Source: Chloromonas sp. AAM2 (taxonomy: Eukaryota; Chlorophyta; Chlorophyceae; Chlamydomonadales; Chlamydomonadaceae). Taken from it: a DNA stretch of 64,000 bases. The notes beneath the pieces are model-generated. The model was not told the DNA's origin and searched no databases. It saw only the letters and a list, made by a program, of their open reading frames with translations. Positions 1-12,115 of this stretch are shown in pieces (position 1 is the first letter of the stretch; every line of letters begins with the position of its first letter). The stretch lies in the NCBI GenBank assembly GCA_004335635.1, contig QAXH01004084.1, positions 1-64,000 on the forward strand, in the 5' to 3' direction. Position numbers and translations under genes: made by a program.

Positions 1-1289
1 TCAGTCATCATCTTCATTACATGGCTTATAATGGCGCAAAACATGGATGAGGTCTCACAGGTGTGTCAGTCATCATCTTCATTACATGGCTTATAATGGC
101 GCAAAACACAGTACCGCAAGGCCAACCAACTAGGCGCTCTGCAGCAGCCAACGTAACCATCCTGAACAAGGCATGGGCATGCTGCCCAATAAAATCAAAC
201 ACAAACATGGATGAGGTCTCACAGTTGTGTGCTGCATCACATGAGGAGAGGGACGCCTACCCGTCCAACCTACAAGTGAAGGGAAGTATGACATGCCGCG
301 ACAGTAATGGTGGTTTCCACACCTCGAGGTGCTGTCCTGTCCGCAAATCTCATTAGACCTGACTTGGTGCATGAGGGCAGGAAAGGGCAGGGTGCATGTG
401 TGCGGGTTGCATGGCCGTGCGGTAGTGCTGACCTGCACATCAGGTTTCAGCACCTGGCCTTGTCTCCAATCCTCATACTGGCTTGTACATCTTTAATGCC
501 CATGGTGTGTTGAGTGCTGCAAACTGCCGTTAGGTCTACAAATGTGTGTTCAGTAAGTTTGTTCACATACCTTCTGACTGCGACTGGAAACAAAATCTTT
601 GGATTCTACCAGCCCTAGCATGGGCAACCAACCCCACGTGCTGCTTCCGTACCTTGCCGTGCATTCATGACTTCCTTGCCCAATACATGCAGCTTCTCAA
701 CAGCCTCCAGTGGGGTTTCCGTAGTGACAAACGTCTGATGTTCAAAGCTATAGTTTACAGTGCATGACTCTGGCAGAGGGCACTCAAAGGAGGTTGCAAA
801 ACAGTCACTAATACAGCAGATGCGTGTGCTGAGGCTGATAAAGGCCTGAAGCTCAGGTCATGTGCTCCTTGCATTTAGTCAGCAGGCCCAGGTCAACAAG
901 GTCGTGGGTTATAGTAGTTGGTTGGGTAATACACACGAGTTGCTGCCCCCCGGGTTTCCATTAAACCAGCTCAAAGGAGCCCCAGCTTCTCTCTGATGGC
1001 CTTCCACTTCCTGCAGGCAGCCGTCCTATTTCTGTTGGCCTCCTGTTTGGTTGCTCCCCATGGATAGGGCTGCCTGGGGTGTTGCTCCTTCCAGTCACAC
1101 ACCTCATGACAGATAGGGTTAGCTTGAACTCCCTCCACCACAGGCTGGGTGTGCGAGCACCACAGGCAGAAATCTGTGTCCACCCAGCTGTTGACAGCGC
1201 TGTTGCCAGAGGCCTTGCTGATTCCAGCTGTTGCGGCTTCTGCATGGGCAGCAGGCGGATCTGAGTCAGGACAGCTCACACAAGGGGCA

Positions 1290-1321
<32 letters not shown>

Positions 1322-2824
1322 ACAGACACACATATACATACACAACGGGCACGGACAACACTGGTTCAAGGGGCACTCCCAGGAAATGTCCCAGAATTGG
1401 CAAACTATTTCTTTTTTTCCATGCCTGTTCTGCAGCGTAATGATTCGCCACTGGTGGCGGGCCTGGCCATCGCCTTCCTGGGGCCACCGGCGATCATCCT
1501 GGCCATTGCAGCAGGAACCGGGTACGTGGGACAGCACAGCTGACCCTGGGCAGCTTGTGCCGCCGCATTGCCTGTGCACTGTACAGTTGTAGACCACCTC
1601 CGACAAGCCTCTTGGGACCAACTCGTTGACCAACTCCGGCGAACAATGTCCTCCGGGGCGAAGAGGACGAACAGAGGGCGCTGGTGTCGACTTGTAGCCA
1701 CAGAGTTGACAGGTCACAGGCGATTTTCTCACTCTGACGTCACATTGCTGCACACACGTGTGGCTCGTGTTGCGGGATTGCCATTCCTCTTTGTAGTTAT
1801 GAACTGCATCTGTCATACATCCGACATACCCCTTGGCCTTGTGTCATTACCCAGGCCCCATGGAAATGGCATCAAACAAATCGCCAAGAAGTCTTTTCAA
1901 GTGTTTTACTCAGCAGCACGTTTTAAAGCATTTTTTGTCCTTGGAATTATTGAATTACGAGCCTGTGCTCAAGCCCTGTGCTTCACCATTACAGCCATTG
2001 CTCAACCCTCCGCCACACCCATGCAACTGTGCCACTCTGTCACCGCAGGTACCTAGATAAGCTGTACTCAATCAGCCTAACAATCAACTGACGAGCTGCG
2101 CATAATTGAGGTCAACACGGACAGCTGTGGCTACAGTGACCGGCGGGCATGCCTGGACTTGGCTGGCATGAGGCTGAGTGCTGAGCGATAGATGACGAAC
2201 TGAGGGTCAGAGCGAGACATAGCAATTTACGCATTGCTGTGTCGTTAGCACATCAATGCCATATCGTTGACAAGATGAACAATCACAACTCCAGCATGCC
2301 ACAAGTCTACCCTGTGACATCGGCATGTTAGTGGGGGTGGTATAAATAAACATTATCGTAGCCAACTGTAGAGTCCATTTGCAAGCACCTTTGCCCAGAC
2401 GTGCTGGTGCCTTGTGCAATCCTTGTGCAATCCTTGTGTAAAATCTGAATGTAACATCTGGAATGCGTAAGATGTAAACTTGGGCTCCTACATGGCTGCA
2501 GGTTGATTGGCCACTGGGCAAGCATCTGTTGGGGGATCAACTCAGGCTGACAACTAAACAGGCGGGTGCCATCAAAAACTCCTGCACTTGGGCACCATGC
2601 AGGTTGATTTTTGTATCGTTAAGTATGGGAGCAGCAGGGGAATCCCAATCAATCGAGTTGGAGAAAGTATATTGATGGACTGTGCCTTGGACAAGTGCGT
2701 GCAGGAATGACTTTGCAGCCTGGGATGACTCGTCACTGCTTCATCAATGCACTCATGGATGCTTTCTTGATAAGGCGTGAAACACTGACGATTCCTGGCA
2801 AAGTGGGCTCGCTAGTCTGATGTA
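1..2824. other. Repeat-rich stretch without a supported complete gene
   Basis: The stretch opens with a 43-base segment present at 1 and again at 66 (period 65), with a related 20-base piece at 40 and 206. An R2 repeat copy follows at 240-358, a (CA)n microsatellite at about 1289-1328 and an R1 repeat end at 1386-1420. One probable exon (1437-1530) is listed separately. The long minus-strand frame at 971-1816 runs through the microsatellite and the R1 copy, so it is not taken as a gene. I see nothing that supports a gene between 1531 and 2824. Confidence 0.5.
1437..1530 (+). CDS. Probable single exon encoding a membrane helix (gene not resolved)
   Basis: A pyrimidine tract ending TGTTCTGCAG precedes a frame that reads RNDSPL followed by about 20 hydrophobic residues with the pattern GLAIAFLGPPAIILAIAAGT, and a possible GT donor lies near 1528. 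One transmembrane helix with a central GPP is visible. A second hydrophobic frame at about 1180-1260 could be an upstream exon (presequence-like, ending in Ala-rich residues), but I found no donor that joins the two, and an R1 repeat plus a (CA)n tract sit between them. It may be part of a small organelle-membrane protein, or a gene interrupted by repeats. The family is not recognised. Confidence 0.3.
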
Positions 2825-5736
2825 CTATACAAAAGCAAACCGCAGTGCATGCCTTGCCCCAGCAAGTGCAGTCTTTAGCGGTCTTGTACGGCAAGCTTGA
2901 TTTGATGTAACACTGATAGACCTGGTCGGCAGAACACGTGATTGAGCATGTAGCCATGCAAGTGAACCAGCTTCTACACTGCAGCTGTTAGGATATGCAC
3001 ACGTAGTACACAGTGCTTGGGCGCCAAAGCCCTTGCCCTTAGGCTTGCTTGCCCTGCCCTTGGGTTTGCCGGCCTTCTTCAACCTTGGCGCCTGTGTTGC
3101 AAGCACACACTCACAGTGCCCTGTGGAAGCTACACGCCGCAGGTGACAGGCATCAAAGACATGCTGAGGCAGGAGTGGATTGCATTGTGGGCAACGCAAT
3201 GCGTTAAAAACCGATATTGTTAGGTAACCCCCAACAAGAGGCAGCCCACCTGTGCTGACCACCTGTTTGTTTACTTGTATCACAAGGCAGCCCTCCTGTG
3301 AGGCAGCCCTCCCACCCTGTAAACCAGGGCTGTGCAACCGACCAGCGCACATACTAATGCTGTACTAGGCCTTGCACATGATGAGAAAACTGCTCAAAGA
3401 TGTGTTCGGTGTGAAGCAATTGCATGTGCACTAGCATCAATTCCCTTATCCCACTTTCCATCAAATCTAGGTCACTTACCCGTTTGATGCTCGCTGGCAG
3501 CACGTGCACCATGAGCTGGTGCGGCCCCCGCTCCCCCTTGCGCCACTCAGCCGCCTGGCTGAAGCCGTACGCCGAGTAGAAGGCCACAGCCTGTGTGTTG
3601 TACTCGGCAACCGTCAGCCACAGCATGCGTGCCCTGAAGCGACAAGGAGGAACAAGAGTTGGTCAAGTGTACTCAGAGAAACAGTGGCAAGGGGTTCATG
3701 CAGCTCAGCCTAGAACAAAGCCCACTGGCACCTCAAAACCAAGCCTCAAAACATACTGCACAACATTCAAGCGACAATGAGGAACTCGGGCAAGGCAAGC
3801 GTGGCAAGAGGGAAGCAACACGACATGGTGTCTGAGCTTAGAACAAAGGTTTTCTTGGGCTCAATAGTCAACGAGGAACCACCGTGGCAAGGGATTTGAG
3901 CAGCGGTGCAGGCATGGCAAAGGCAAGCACAAAAGGGCAATGGAGCCTGGAACAAAAGCATCCTTAACCACTACTGCACAACATGTATGTCATTGTGGCA
4001 TACCCTGCACTGCATGCTTGTCAGTATGGCACACTTGTACCCAAGCTGTGACAGGCAAACACAGCAGGTGCAGCTGAGCTGTAGCTGAACCGGCATCACC
4101 AATCATCACACTGCACACCATCTTCACCAATATGGCGTACACTGACAACACGCCTCGTACCATGCCCCTGCTCACTCACCCCGCCTCCCTGCCTATGTCC
4201 CTGACCATATCCAGCAGCTGTCTGCCGATGCCCTGCCGGCGGTATTCAAAATCCACCCCCAGGTATTGAACACTAACTGCCATGTCGCCCTCCTGCCAGC
4301 CCCCCTCATGTGCCAGGGTGTGTACTGACAGGCTCGATGGCATGGCCAAGCCAACGGTGGTGATGGGGCTAGAGGGGGAAAGGGGAGAGGCTTCCTGGTC
4401 TGATGCTTCAGCTGTTGGGTTTGTTGACTGTGAGCCCTGCGCCTCAGCTGTTGGGTGTGTTGACTGTGAGCGTTCGCCTTGCTGATTGCTTGGGTTGCTG
4501 GTGCTGCTGGTGCGCTCGCCTTGACTCAATGGCCAATCACTGCTGCTCATCTCCCGGTCTATGTACGCCTGCAGCACGGGCAATGACACTTGATCAATCA
4601 ATCAATCAATTAATCAATCAATCATGCAAATGCATGTCAGCGAGTGCTCCTGGCGTCACTGCAAACAAACCATGCGGCGGCCAATCCACGCCTGGACATG
4701 GAGCCCAACCTAATAACCACACAGTATGTATGTCATGTTGATATGTATGTCATCTTGTGTTCCTTGTAGAACGATACAGGTGTAAAAGGACACTCATTCA
4801 CTTACAAGGCACACACGCACTTACCAGTGTGTGGTCCACACGTGCTAACTCAGCAATGATGAAGGCCACAGGCACCTCCTGTAGGGTGTGACCTTCACCA
4901 CCGTTGGTGCCTTCAACCGGCTGCATGTCAAAGGCGCCCAGGGTGATAAAGCTGCACCCATGGTGTGCAGCAGTGCAAATGATAGCAGGTTTGCGTCATG
5001 CGGGATGATTGTGGTTGTCCTGCATTACGAGCTTGTCGTCGACATAGATCTCATACGCGTCAAGCGGGGCATGGTGCACTAATACCATGGCTTTGTCTGA
5101 CTTCTGCCAGCATGCCAGCTGCTTGCAACTTGAACATTGTGAAGAACATGGATTGACGTCGTCTAGATCATGCTAGCACGAGCAGCTGCTTGCAGTCTGA
5201 AAAGTGTGCTGTTCAATGCATGCACTTGCAGCATACAAGCTGCCTTCATACAGCGCGCTCCTGGCGGTTGCATATGCTTTCAACTGAGCCCACGCTAGAT
5301 CCACTCACTTGCCCTGGCTGACCTCTTCCCATGTGAATCCCACATCCGCCGGCAGGAAGCCAAACTGACTTTGCTGTGATGTGCGTGCCTACGCATCAAA
5401 CCGCAGGGCAGGCTTCACTGCAAGCAGAATTCACTCTAGCTTGATCAGGCCTCGGGCTGGCTTTCTCGGTGGCCACAACCAGCCGGCAATCTCCAAAAAG
5501 CATTCCTTACACACTGATTGGGATCGCATGCCAGGCCACCATGCATGGGGCAGCCTGCCCCATGCACGCACCTTGATAACTTCCACATCCGCGGATGTGA
5601 GCTGCCTGTACGAGAGCTCTGTCTGCTGGATGAGTTGCTTGAGCACCTCGGCGCGTTTGTCCGATGGCAGCTGCAAGACCATCTGTCGAATGTCGGGCGG
5701 CAGTAAGTCCAGCTGCTGTTGTGACAGTTCTTCCAT
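2825..5736 (-). CDS. GNAT-family N-acetyltransferase, six-exon model
   Basis: Likely acetyl-CoA-dependent N-acetyltransferase; substrate unknown. Exons 5736-5572, 5373-5309, 4951-4825, 4568-4180, 3633-3480 and 3091-2825 join in phase at consensus GT-AG sites to give about 388 residues. GNAT signs are the segment VSVQYLGVDFEYRRQGIG, where the Q/RxxG acetyl-CoA loop reads RRQGIG, followed by RQLLDMVRDI, and, in the next exon, the C-terminal GNAT strand-helix pattern with YNTQAVAFYSAYGF. A low-complexity Ser/Thr/Glu-rich insert of about 60 residues separates the halves. The first 40 residues (SQQQLDLLPPDIRQMVLQLP) resemble the short helical domain at the C-terminus of CstF64-type polyadenylation factors. 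The last exon is lysine-rich (KPKGRASKPKGKGFG). The acetyltransferase call is firm; the N-terminal resemblance and the last exon are inference. An R3 copy lies in the intron near 4730-4806. Confidence 0.7.
4589..4624 (+). repeat. (AATC)n microsatellite
   Basis: About eight AATC units with one T change, just upstream of the acceptor of GNAT exon 4. Confidence 0.85.
4729..4806 (-). repeat. R3 repeat copy in GNAT intron
   Basis: Read on the minus strand it has the GTGAATGAGTGTC tail, then a CTTTTACACCTGTATCG stretch and an ACAAGGAACACAAGATG block, matching the R3 copies at 7.8, 44.6, 44.7 and 51.9 kb with substitutions. Confidence 0.6.
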
Positions 5737-7162
5737 GGTTGCTACGTGTATACTGCCAGTCTCATCGGTCGAGTTGCCGTGCTGGTCATGCTTGCTCTTG
5801 CATGCCGCCCATGAGATCACTCTTAATAACGGCGATCATTCTTAGAGCTTGCCGTTGTGCCATTCAGCATCACTGTAGTTGTATCTCATCTGCGCAGCGC
5901 TGGCATTGTCGTGATCGCCATTCGATAATTGCTTGAAAGAAGTCACGATCACCGAAACAGTCACGATCAAAGAATAGTCTTCTTGAGCAACAAATACCAG
6001 TCCGAAGCCGCCAGAGCTAAGCAGAATGGTTTGAAACTTGGCTGCGCCAGTGGCACGCCTATACCGCCTAGCACATGGCACTTGCAGTACGTAGGTGATT
6101 CTAGGATCCCTGACAGCGCTTCTGTAAGCACCTGGGGCAAAGAGGGTCCACCTGAGCGTGCACTCGTGATAAGTGCCAATCGTTGCAAATGTGCTGACAT
6201 TTTTGAGAAGCATCCCCGGTGCTTGTGCATAAGACGTGCATCGCATACCGTTGGTCAAACAGAGGCAGTCTGAACCACCCTATCAGAGGTGGTAAAGTCA
6301 AACAGTGGTGACTTGCGTTGAATGAACAAACAAATTTATGTTATAAAGAAATTCTTTTGCAGACAATCTTGGCATAACTGGCAGTCATGAAGAAGTCAAC
6401 AGGGAGTATTGTTCAGGCATTGCCAGACTAGTTCTCGGCTTTTGCTAGAAAACCGGGGCGAGAAATGCTTGGCTAGTTTCTGTTGCGTCGCCACCCTTCC
6501 TCCTCTCCTTTGGCATGGCATAGTAAGCTGCCCCTCCAGAGAAACCGCTCCCACTGGCATCAAACCCAGTAAAAATGTAAAAAAAAAGATGTTCGCCAGT
6601 TCTGGGACATTATCCAATAACTGCACTGGGACCAATGTAGAACCTGCTAAATAGCGAGTGACTCGGTGGGTCTTAGATTTAGGCCGTTTTTCCGACGTGA
6701 TTTCTCGCAAATTCCCTTAAATTGCCACTTCTGGTAACCATTGACATGACTTCCAGCGATGATTCATGTAGGCTTGAATCAATGTGTGAACAATTCCTAG
6801 CCCGTTACGAGACATACTCAGTCTCAAACTCAGCCGGTCAATTCATGGAAAGCGTCAACGCCTTGCCTGTTGTGCTTGCCCCTACCCATGTTTTGCTGAC
6901 GCACAATGGTTGCTGGCGGTATTACAGACCTAGTCACACAAATTGTCCCAGAACTGGCAAACATCTTTTTTTCTTGCATAGGTTGATTAATAGGTTGTCT
7001 GCATAAGCGTCAGCCCGTGCAATGCGCTCCAAGTTCAGGATGCAGTGCATGACAGGCTGTCCGGCACACGCCACCAGACCACACGCAATCAGGCCCGTCA
7101 GCTCAATAACCTCTCAACACCGCTCGCATCGTGCAAAGGCCAGTGGTGGACGACCAGGCTGG
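5737..7162. other. Intergenic region holding an R1 element
   Basis: No supported gene lies between the GNAT start and the P4H stop. The region contains the R1 inverted-repeat element at 6579-6973. The rest, 5737-6578, shows only short unsupported frames. Confidence 0.5.
6579..6973. mobile_element. R1 element with inverted terminal repeats (about 395 bp)
   Basis: The left end reads A(9) then GATGTTCGCCAGTTCTGGGACA and the right end is its inverted complement, TGTCCCAGAACTGGCAAACATC followed by T(7). The two ends face each other, as in a short non-autonomous DNA transposon (MITE-like). The 65 bases inside the right end also match the R1 copy at 34.8 kb, including GGTT-CTGGCGG and ACAGACCTA, so the shared sequence extends beyond the termini. 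No target-site duplication is evident. No coding capacity is seen inside. Confidence 0.65.
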
Positions 7163-10100
7163 TCATTCCACCTCCTTGAACCACCTGCATCGCGGGAAGA
7201 AAGCTCAATTCATAATAAAGAAGCAACAACCATCTGCCAACTAACCATGGAGCAACGACACATGACACAGCAGAGCAACTGCAACAAAGCAGTATAAATA
7301 TATCTAGATAGATATAGATATATTTGTTGTTGGTAGAATGCAGGTGGCATCTGACGAGTGCAACCAGAAGGCAGCAGATGGCCTCACATTGTCGTAGAAC
7401 AGTGGCTGTGTCAGGATAAGTACACGTACTGTGCAGTAGCTTTTCTTCAGCCAATCACCACTGACATGCCACGAGAGTGCAGCCCTGCAGCGACCTACCG
7501 TGTTGCAATCCACTTGTCCCCCTTTTGCACCGCCTCCGCCTCATGCAGCGATGCGAGATCCTCTTGGCCGTTGGGCAGCGCCGACCTGCAGAACAGTGGA
7601 TCCATCAACTGAGCAGGTTCAGATAGTAAAAGAACTTACACGTGTGTCGTTGGAATCAGAATGACCAGGCAAGCCCCCATACCTCGGATTGTGATCCAAG
7701 CTATGTAGCTAGGCACGTAGTGAGCTCACCAAAATATGAGTGCACGCCCCGCCGCCGGTTCGATGCGCAGCCCAGGCCGATGCACCTGTCATTGAGTGAT
7801 TGAGTGAGTGGGTGAGTGCGTGCCTGTGTGCGTGCGTGAGTGAGCGAGCAAGTGAGTGTCGTTTTACATCTACATCGTCCCACAAGTGGAACAGAAGATG
7901 GCTCAACATTCATACACAACAACATCATATGCGCATTGCAAGGGACTGCTGGTGCCAGTATGCTGGACTGTTAGACTGCTGGTGCAAGGTCCAAACCACT
8001 GTCATCACCTGTGTTGGCCTTCGAACTTTGCAGCCTGCTACCAGTGAGCTTTCTTGGCTTAGTGATTGTCAGGCGCGTAATTCATGGTGAGATATTGTGT
8101 CTAGCTGCAGTAACGTGGGCTAAACCATGCAAAGCCATGTAATGCTGATGAATGCCGGTCACCTGCGTGTCCTCATGCAGGAGCAGGCTCATCTCAGCCA
8201 CGCCGTCCAGGCTGGTGCCCACAGGCAGGGTCTGCTCATTGGGGGGAGCTGCAAAAATTGGCACGTGGTTGCAAGGCGTGTAGGCGTGGCTGCAAAGCCA
8301 AACTCAGCGCATGCCAGGATACTTGAGTATGGCAAGTGCAATCCTACCAAACTGCAATATCCGACTGACCAGTCGCTGGCACGATGTGGCAATTGACTCC
8401 TTGGCACAAGCCTGGCTAGAGTATACCTGTTATTTTCCTTGGTCATTTGGCATAAGGAGGAATGAAGCCAACTCGAAAGAGTGCGCGGTGACTCTCAATG
8501 CGCACCTGTTGCGCGTGGGAAGTATGTGCTGCCTCCCGCCTGGCAGTCGCACAGGTAGACCAGGATGGTGGCGTGGCGGGTCACCGGACCACCGGCCCGG
8601 TTGTCGAAGTGACCTGTGGGCAGCACACGGTGCAGTCAGGTCAGAGACAGGGCCACCCACATGGGGCAAGACACATGCTTTACTGTGTGTGTTGTGTAAG
8701 CTCATTCCACTGGTAGTGAACAAGGCATGGCAGAATGGAACGACGTGGTTGAACAACCGGCATGACTGTTCACAGGCGTCACATCACTGGCCTTGTGGAT
8801 CAATGCTCTGAATCCAAATCCAGACAGGCATGCACTGGGTCTGAGAATGCATGCAACACAGCAAAGAGCCTCACCATGATAGAAACCGCCCTGCGTGTAC
8901 GACACAACCTGCATCAAGTCACACGGGCTCAGAGGGGTCACAATGCTGCTCTGGAACGACAAAGCGTGCGTCGAGATTGTCAAGAAGCAACACGTAGAGC
9001 TTAGCTATCTGGATTTCTGTGAAGGCTTGCTTCCCTTGCCTCAACTTTGCCTTGTGGACAGGCTTTCCATAAAGCACAACTGGACCACTGGCCTGCCCGT
9101 CCTCCAAGGTCCTCTGAACATTCCGACGCACACCCCAAGCCTGTGACCTTCTCAATGGGCGAAGCCGGGCTTCGCAGCGCATTGATTTTGTATGAATGGT
9201 GTTCCAGTTCTGGGCCCCCGGACACCTCCAGCCATATGCTGTCCCAATAACCCAAGGAACCTAGGCTGTAAAGTACTCGGACCCGACCACCACACACCTG
9301 TGGGGCCTTTACTACTCTCGTATCGACTCAGTCTTTTGCAAACCGAACACATCACTTGATTTACCATTGTTCTTCAACATAAAACGTCCCCATGCCGGTG
9401 GGGCGCACGTTCCACCACACCCACCTGCAGTGCCTCCGTGTTAACCAGCTTCCTCTTGCCCCCGGTCACCGCAGGGTGTGACATGAGGCGAGTGATGCGC
9501 TCTTCAACTGACAGAATCAGCGGGAGGCTCATGCCAGCACCCGTGAAGAAGGTGCCGTAGGACATGCGGCTGGGGGTCTCAGTGCCTGCAGTACAAGGTC
9601 AATGACGGGTTAAGCAAACTGGGTGTTATCATATTGCACAGTCAGTACCGTTCACAAGGTTGACGTAAAATGTTGAGCTGCAGTTCAATTACAGTAATGT
9701 CAGTACCCTTCCGTCCACTAAGAGCTGTTGCCACTGAGAGATGTGGTAGCTGTAAGGTGATGCCCTGCCGCCCTCTCCGTGAAGCATCAGTTGAGCCAAC
9801 CGCGACCGGCCATTGTGACCTTGATAAGCTTGTAGTAAGTAGATGGAAGCGGTAGAAGTGAACTTAAGAGGCAATAGAAGTGAACTTGAGAGAGTCCCTT
9901 CTCACCAGTAGACACCCTGCTCCGAACAAGCCTGGGGGTGGCCAGCGACATGAGCTGATTGCACACCTGCGTGTACATCAGCATGGACACAAGCATACGA
10001 TTCAGCGTCTGTGCACAGGAGTTGAAATGCACGCCACGCTGCGAACTGACGCCAGGCAGCTAAATCATGGCTGACCAATATAACCATTAGCTGGTTGCAA

Positions 10101-11289
10101 ACAGCGCAAGTAAGCCCAGCGCTGCTCAGCCGTAGACCCAAATGTCCTCCGCCAACTACAGTATGTGCCCGTGCTTTGCCGTCCTGTAAGGCAATGCATA
10201 CCCGACAGCTGTTTGTCTGCTGGGTGCTGTGAGATGTGACTGTCCCATTCTGCAACAGGGAGGCAGCACCTGACGCACTGCACACCGCTTCTCTGAGAGG
10301 TCATCCACCACCAGGATGCTCAAACTGTCGTCACCAGGAAAACCAATTGTACCAGACTGTACCTCTTTCTCCAGAAAGTCATCCACAACGAGGATGCGTG
10401 GCGACAGGCTGGCGACTAGCACACGAAGGGGTGGCACGCCCGGCAGCTGCCCGAGGGCCGCAGTGTGGTTAGCGGCAAAGTCGGCCGCTTCCGCCCCCGC
10501 AGGCGGCGTGGATGCCTGCTGCTGCGTCTTCCGCTCGGGCTGCAGCCTGACGGTCACTCTGAGGAGGTGTGTTGCAGTTAACGCGTCCAGGTCGGCCAGG
10601 CTCAGCAGCCCCTGGGCTCCCCAAGAGGGTGCACCACCGCTGAGAGCATAATCATGGGCAGGGACGTGTGCTGCGGTAGCAAACAAACACACATATTGCG
10701 TTGCAAACTGCAAAAAGGTTGCAGATAGGGATGCATCAGAAGCTAGGGACTAGACAAATGCTTGACGGGCGCGTGTGCTGTCGCAAGCCTGATGATCGTA
10801 TCTGACAACCGTGTGCGTGTGCGTGTGCGCGTGCGTGTGCGTGTGCCAACCGTGAGCCCCAGCTACATGGCGAACCCTGAAGGCACCTTTTCGACGCGAA
10901 TGCCCTGGTATGTGATGCTCGTCTCAAACCAACAGGACAGAGGACTGCTGTGTCATCCAGCTGCCAGTTGCTGGAATGACAATCAGACATGAAGCAAGTG
11001 AGCACAGCGAGCGTCAAATGTCATGTTGAATCCTTCAAACCCATTCTTCAAATATGCACACAGTCACTTGCCTGTCTTGTTGACCAGCACATCGCCCATC
11101 TTGCTGTCGAGGCCCTGCACCACCACGTCCCAGGACAGCAGCACAGGGGTGGCTGTGCCTCTCGGCTGCTGGCTACCCTGCTGCTCTGTGTGGCCCAGCC
11201 TCACTGCAGCCTCCCCGTCATCGGCTGTGTGGCACAGGTACAGGGAAACATGGCTGCCGCTGTAGTCAAACAGGGCCCACTCCAGATGC
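7163..11289 (-). CDS. P4H: Prolyl 4-hydroxylase (2-oxoglutarate/Fe(II) dioxygenase)
   Basis: Hydroxylates proline in secreted or cell-wall-type proteins using Fe(II), 2-oxoglutarate and ascorbate; probably in the ER/Golgi, from family knowledge. Core exons 10670-10363, 9966-9906, 9585-9425, 8908-8875, 8613-8506, 8248-8163, 7785-7730, 7585-7499 and 7184-7163 join in phase to the TGA at 7163-7165. In order they give PRILVVDDFL, the ATPRLVRSRVS strand, RMSYGTFF, the iron ligands HFD in GHFDNRAGG, ILVYLCD, GGSTYFP, GLRIEPAAGRALIFW, the second iron His in DLASLHEA and the 2-oxoglutarate-binding Lys in KGDKWIATRW, so all catalytic residues are present. The exon starting at 10670 has a strong acceptor, so more exons lie upstream: one at 11289-11072 (LEWALFDYSG...) ends in a GC donor, and its link through 10.9 kb is unclear. 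That N-terminal region is not part of the usual family. Confidence 0.88.
7796..7966 (+). repeat. R3 repeat copy in P4H intron
   Basis: A GAGT/GCGT simple-repeat tail is followed by GTCGTTTTACATCTACATCG, the CCCACAAGTGGAACAGAAG block, and a region that reads GCATTGCAAGGGACTGCTGG. This is the most complete copy of R3. It sits directly upstream, on the opposite strand, of the P4H exon at 7785-7730. Confidence 0.75.
10270..10345 (-). repeat. Duplicated exon fragment inside P4H intron
   Basis: Immediately downstream of the exon that ends PRILVVDDFLEKE, the intron repeats a diverged copy that would read SLSILVVDDLSEK. The exon splices straight to VCNQLMSLA at 9966, so the second copy is not needed by the protein. 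Confidence 0.6.
10811..10848 (+). repeat. (GTGTGC)n-type microsatellite
   Basis: Alternating GTGTGC/GTGCGT units about 38 bases long, within the poorly resolved 5' part of the P4H gene. Confidence 0.8.
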
Positions 11290-11769
11290 CTGCAAAATAA
11301 GCAATAACTAAAAGCTGTTGCACCAGCATGCAGCATCTCCATTTGGTTTGGCCGGCCTGGACACCTTCAATACCTTTAATCCCCCAAACTGTACCCAAGC
11401 ACTTGAGAAGCAACTAGTGCTTGCACCGCATGGGCACCCCTTCCAGGGATTTGCTGCCTCGCACCACACTACCCTTGCAGCTAGTCAAGTCTCACGTAAT
11501 ATACTATGACATGCATACAGGGGGCATGCCCTTCCGTAACTTTTGACCCCAAACAGGAGTAGCCCAGCTTCTTCACGGCAATGGCCTAGGTACCCTCCAG
11601 GGAGCTTACATTCAAATTCTGGGCCCATTCTGAGCTGGTCAGGAACAGGGGGGTGTAGGGGGGGGGGGTCAGGGGCGTACAAGGAAATATGAGGCCTCCA
11701 GGAAAAACTGATTTACAGGCCAACCATAAGTCAGAATCATGATCTGAACATGCCACTGTGATGGGTTCA

Positions 11770-12115
11770 TTAAGATCTACACAATGGCATAATCCAAATG
11801 GTCCGGAAACCCATGCAGGGTCCGTAAACCGGCAGGGGTGCCTCGGACCGGCACAGGACCCTGACTCCTGGGAGATGACTCAAACCTGAACACTTCTTTG
11901 TTTTCAACAGTGCATTGAAAAGCTTTGATGAAACTGAGCATAATGGCATACTCAACCTGGCACGACCGGTAACCGACAGGTGGGCCTCAAAACGGCCGGT
12001 AACCGCCAGAGATTGTGACCCAGGTAACTGACTCAGACATGAAAGTATCTTGGTTTTCAATAGTGCGTTGAAAAGTTCTCATGAAACTGAGCACAATGGC
12101 ATACTCAAAGTCGGT
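11770..12115. repeat. Three diverged tandem units of about 155 bp
   Basis: The string AATGGCATA recurs at about 11783, 11942 and 12095. In the last two units it is preceded by a related stretch with GTTTTCAA-AGTGC-TTGAAAAG and TGAAACTGAGCA-AATGGCATACTCAA. The array lies between the P4H exons and the next minus-strand gene and overlaps the end of the latter's open frame. Confidence 0.7.

Noticed and set aside
971..1816. Minus-strand frame of 281 residues
   Set aside because: It crosses the (CA)n microsatellite (giving CVCVCV runs) and an R1 end, and has no domain or splice support; the plus strand shows a better exon at 1437-1530.
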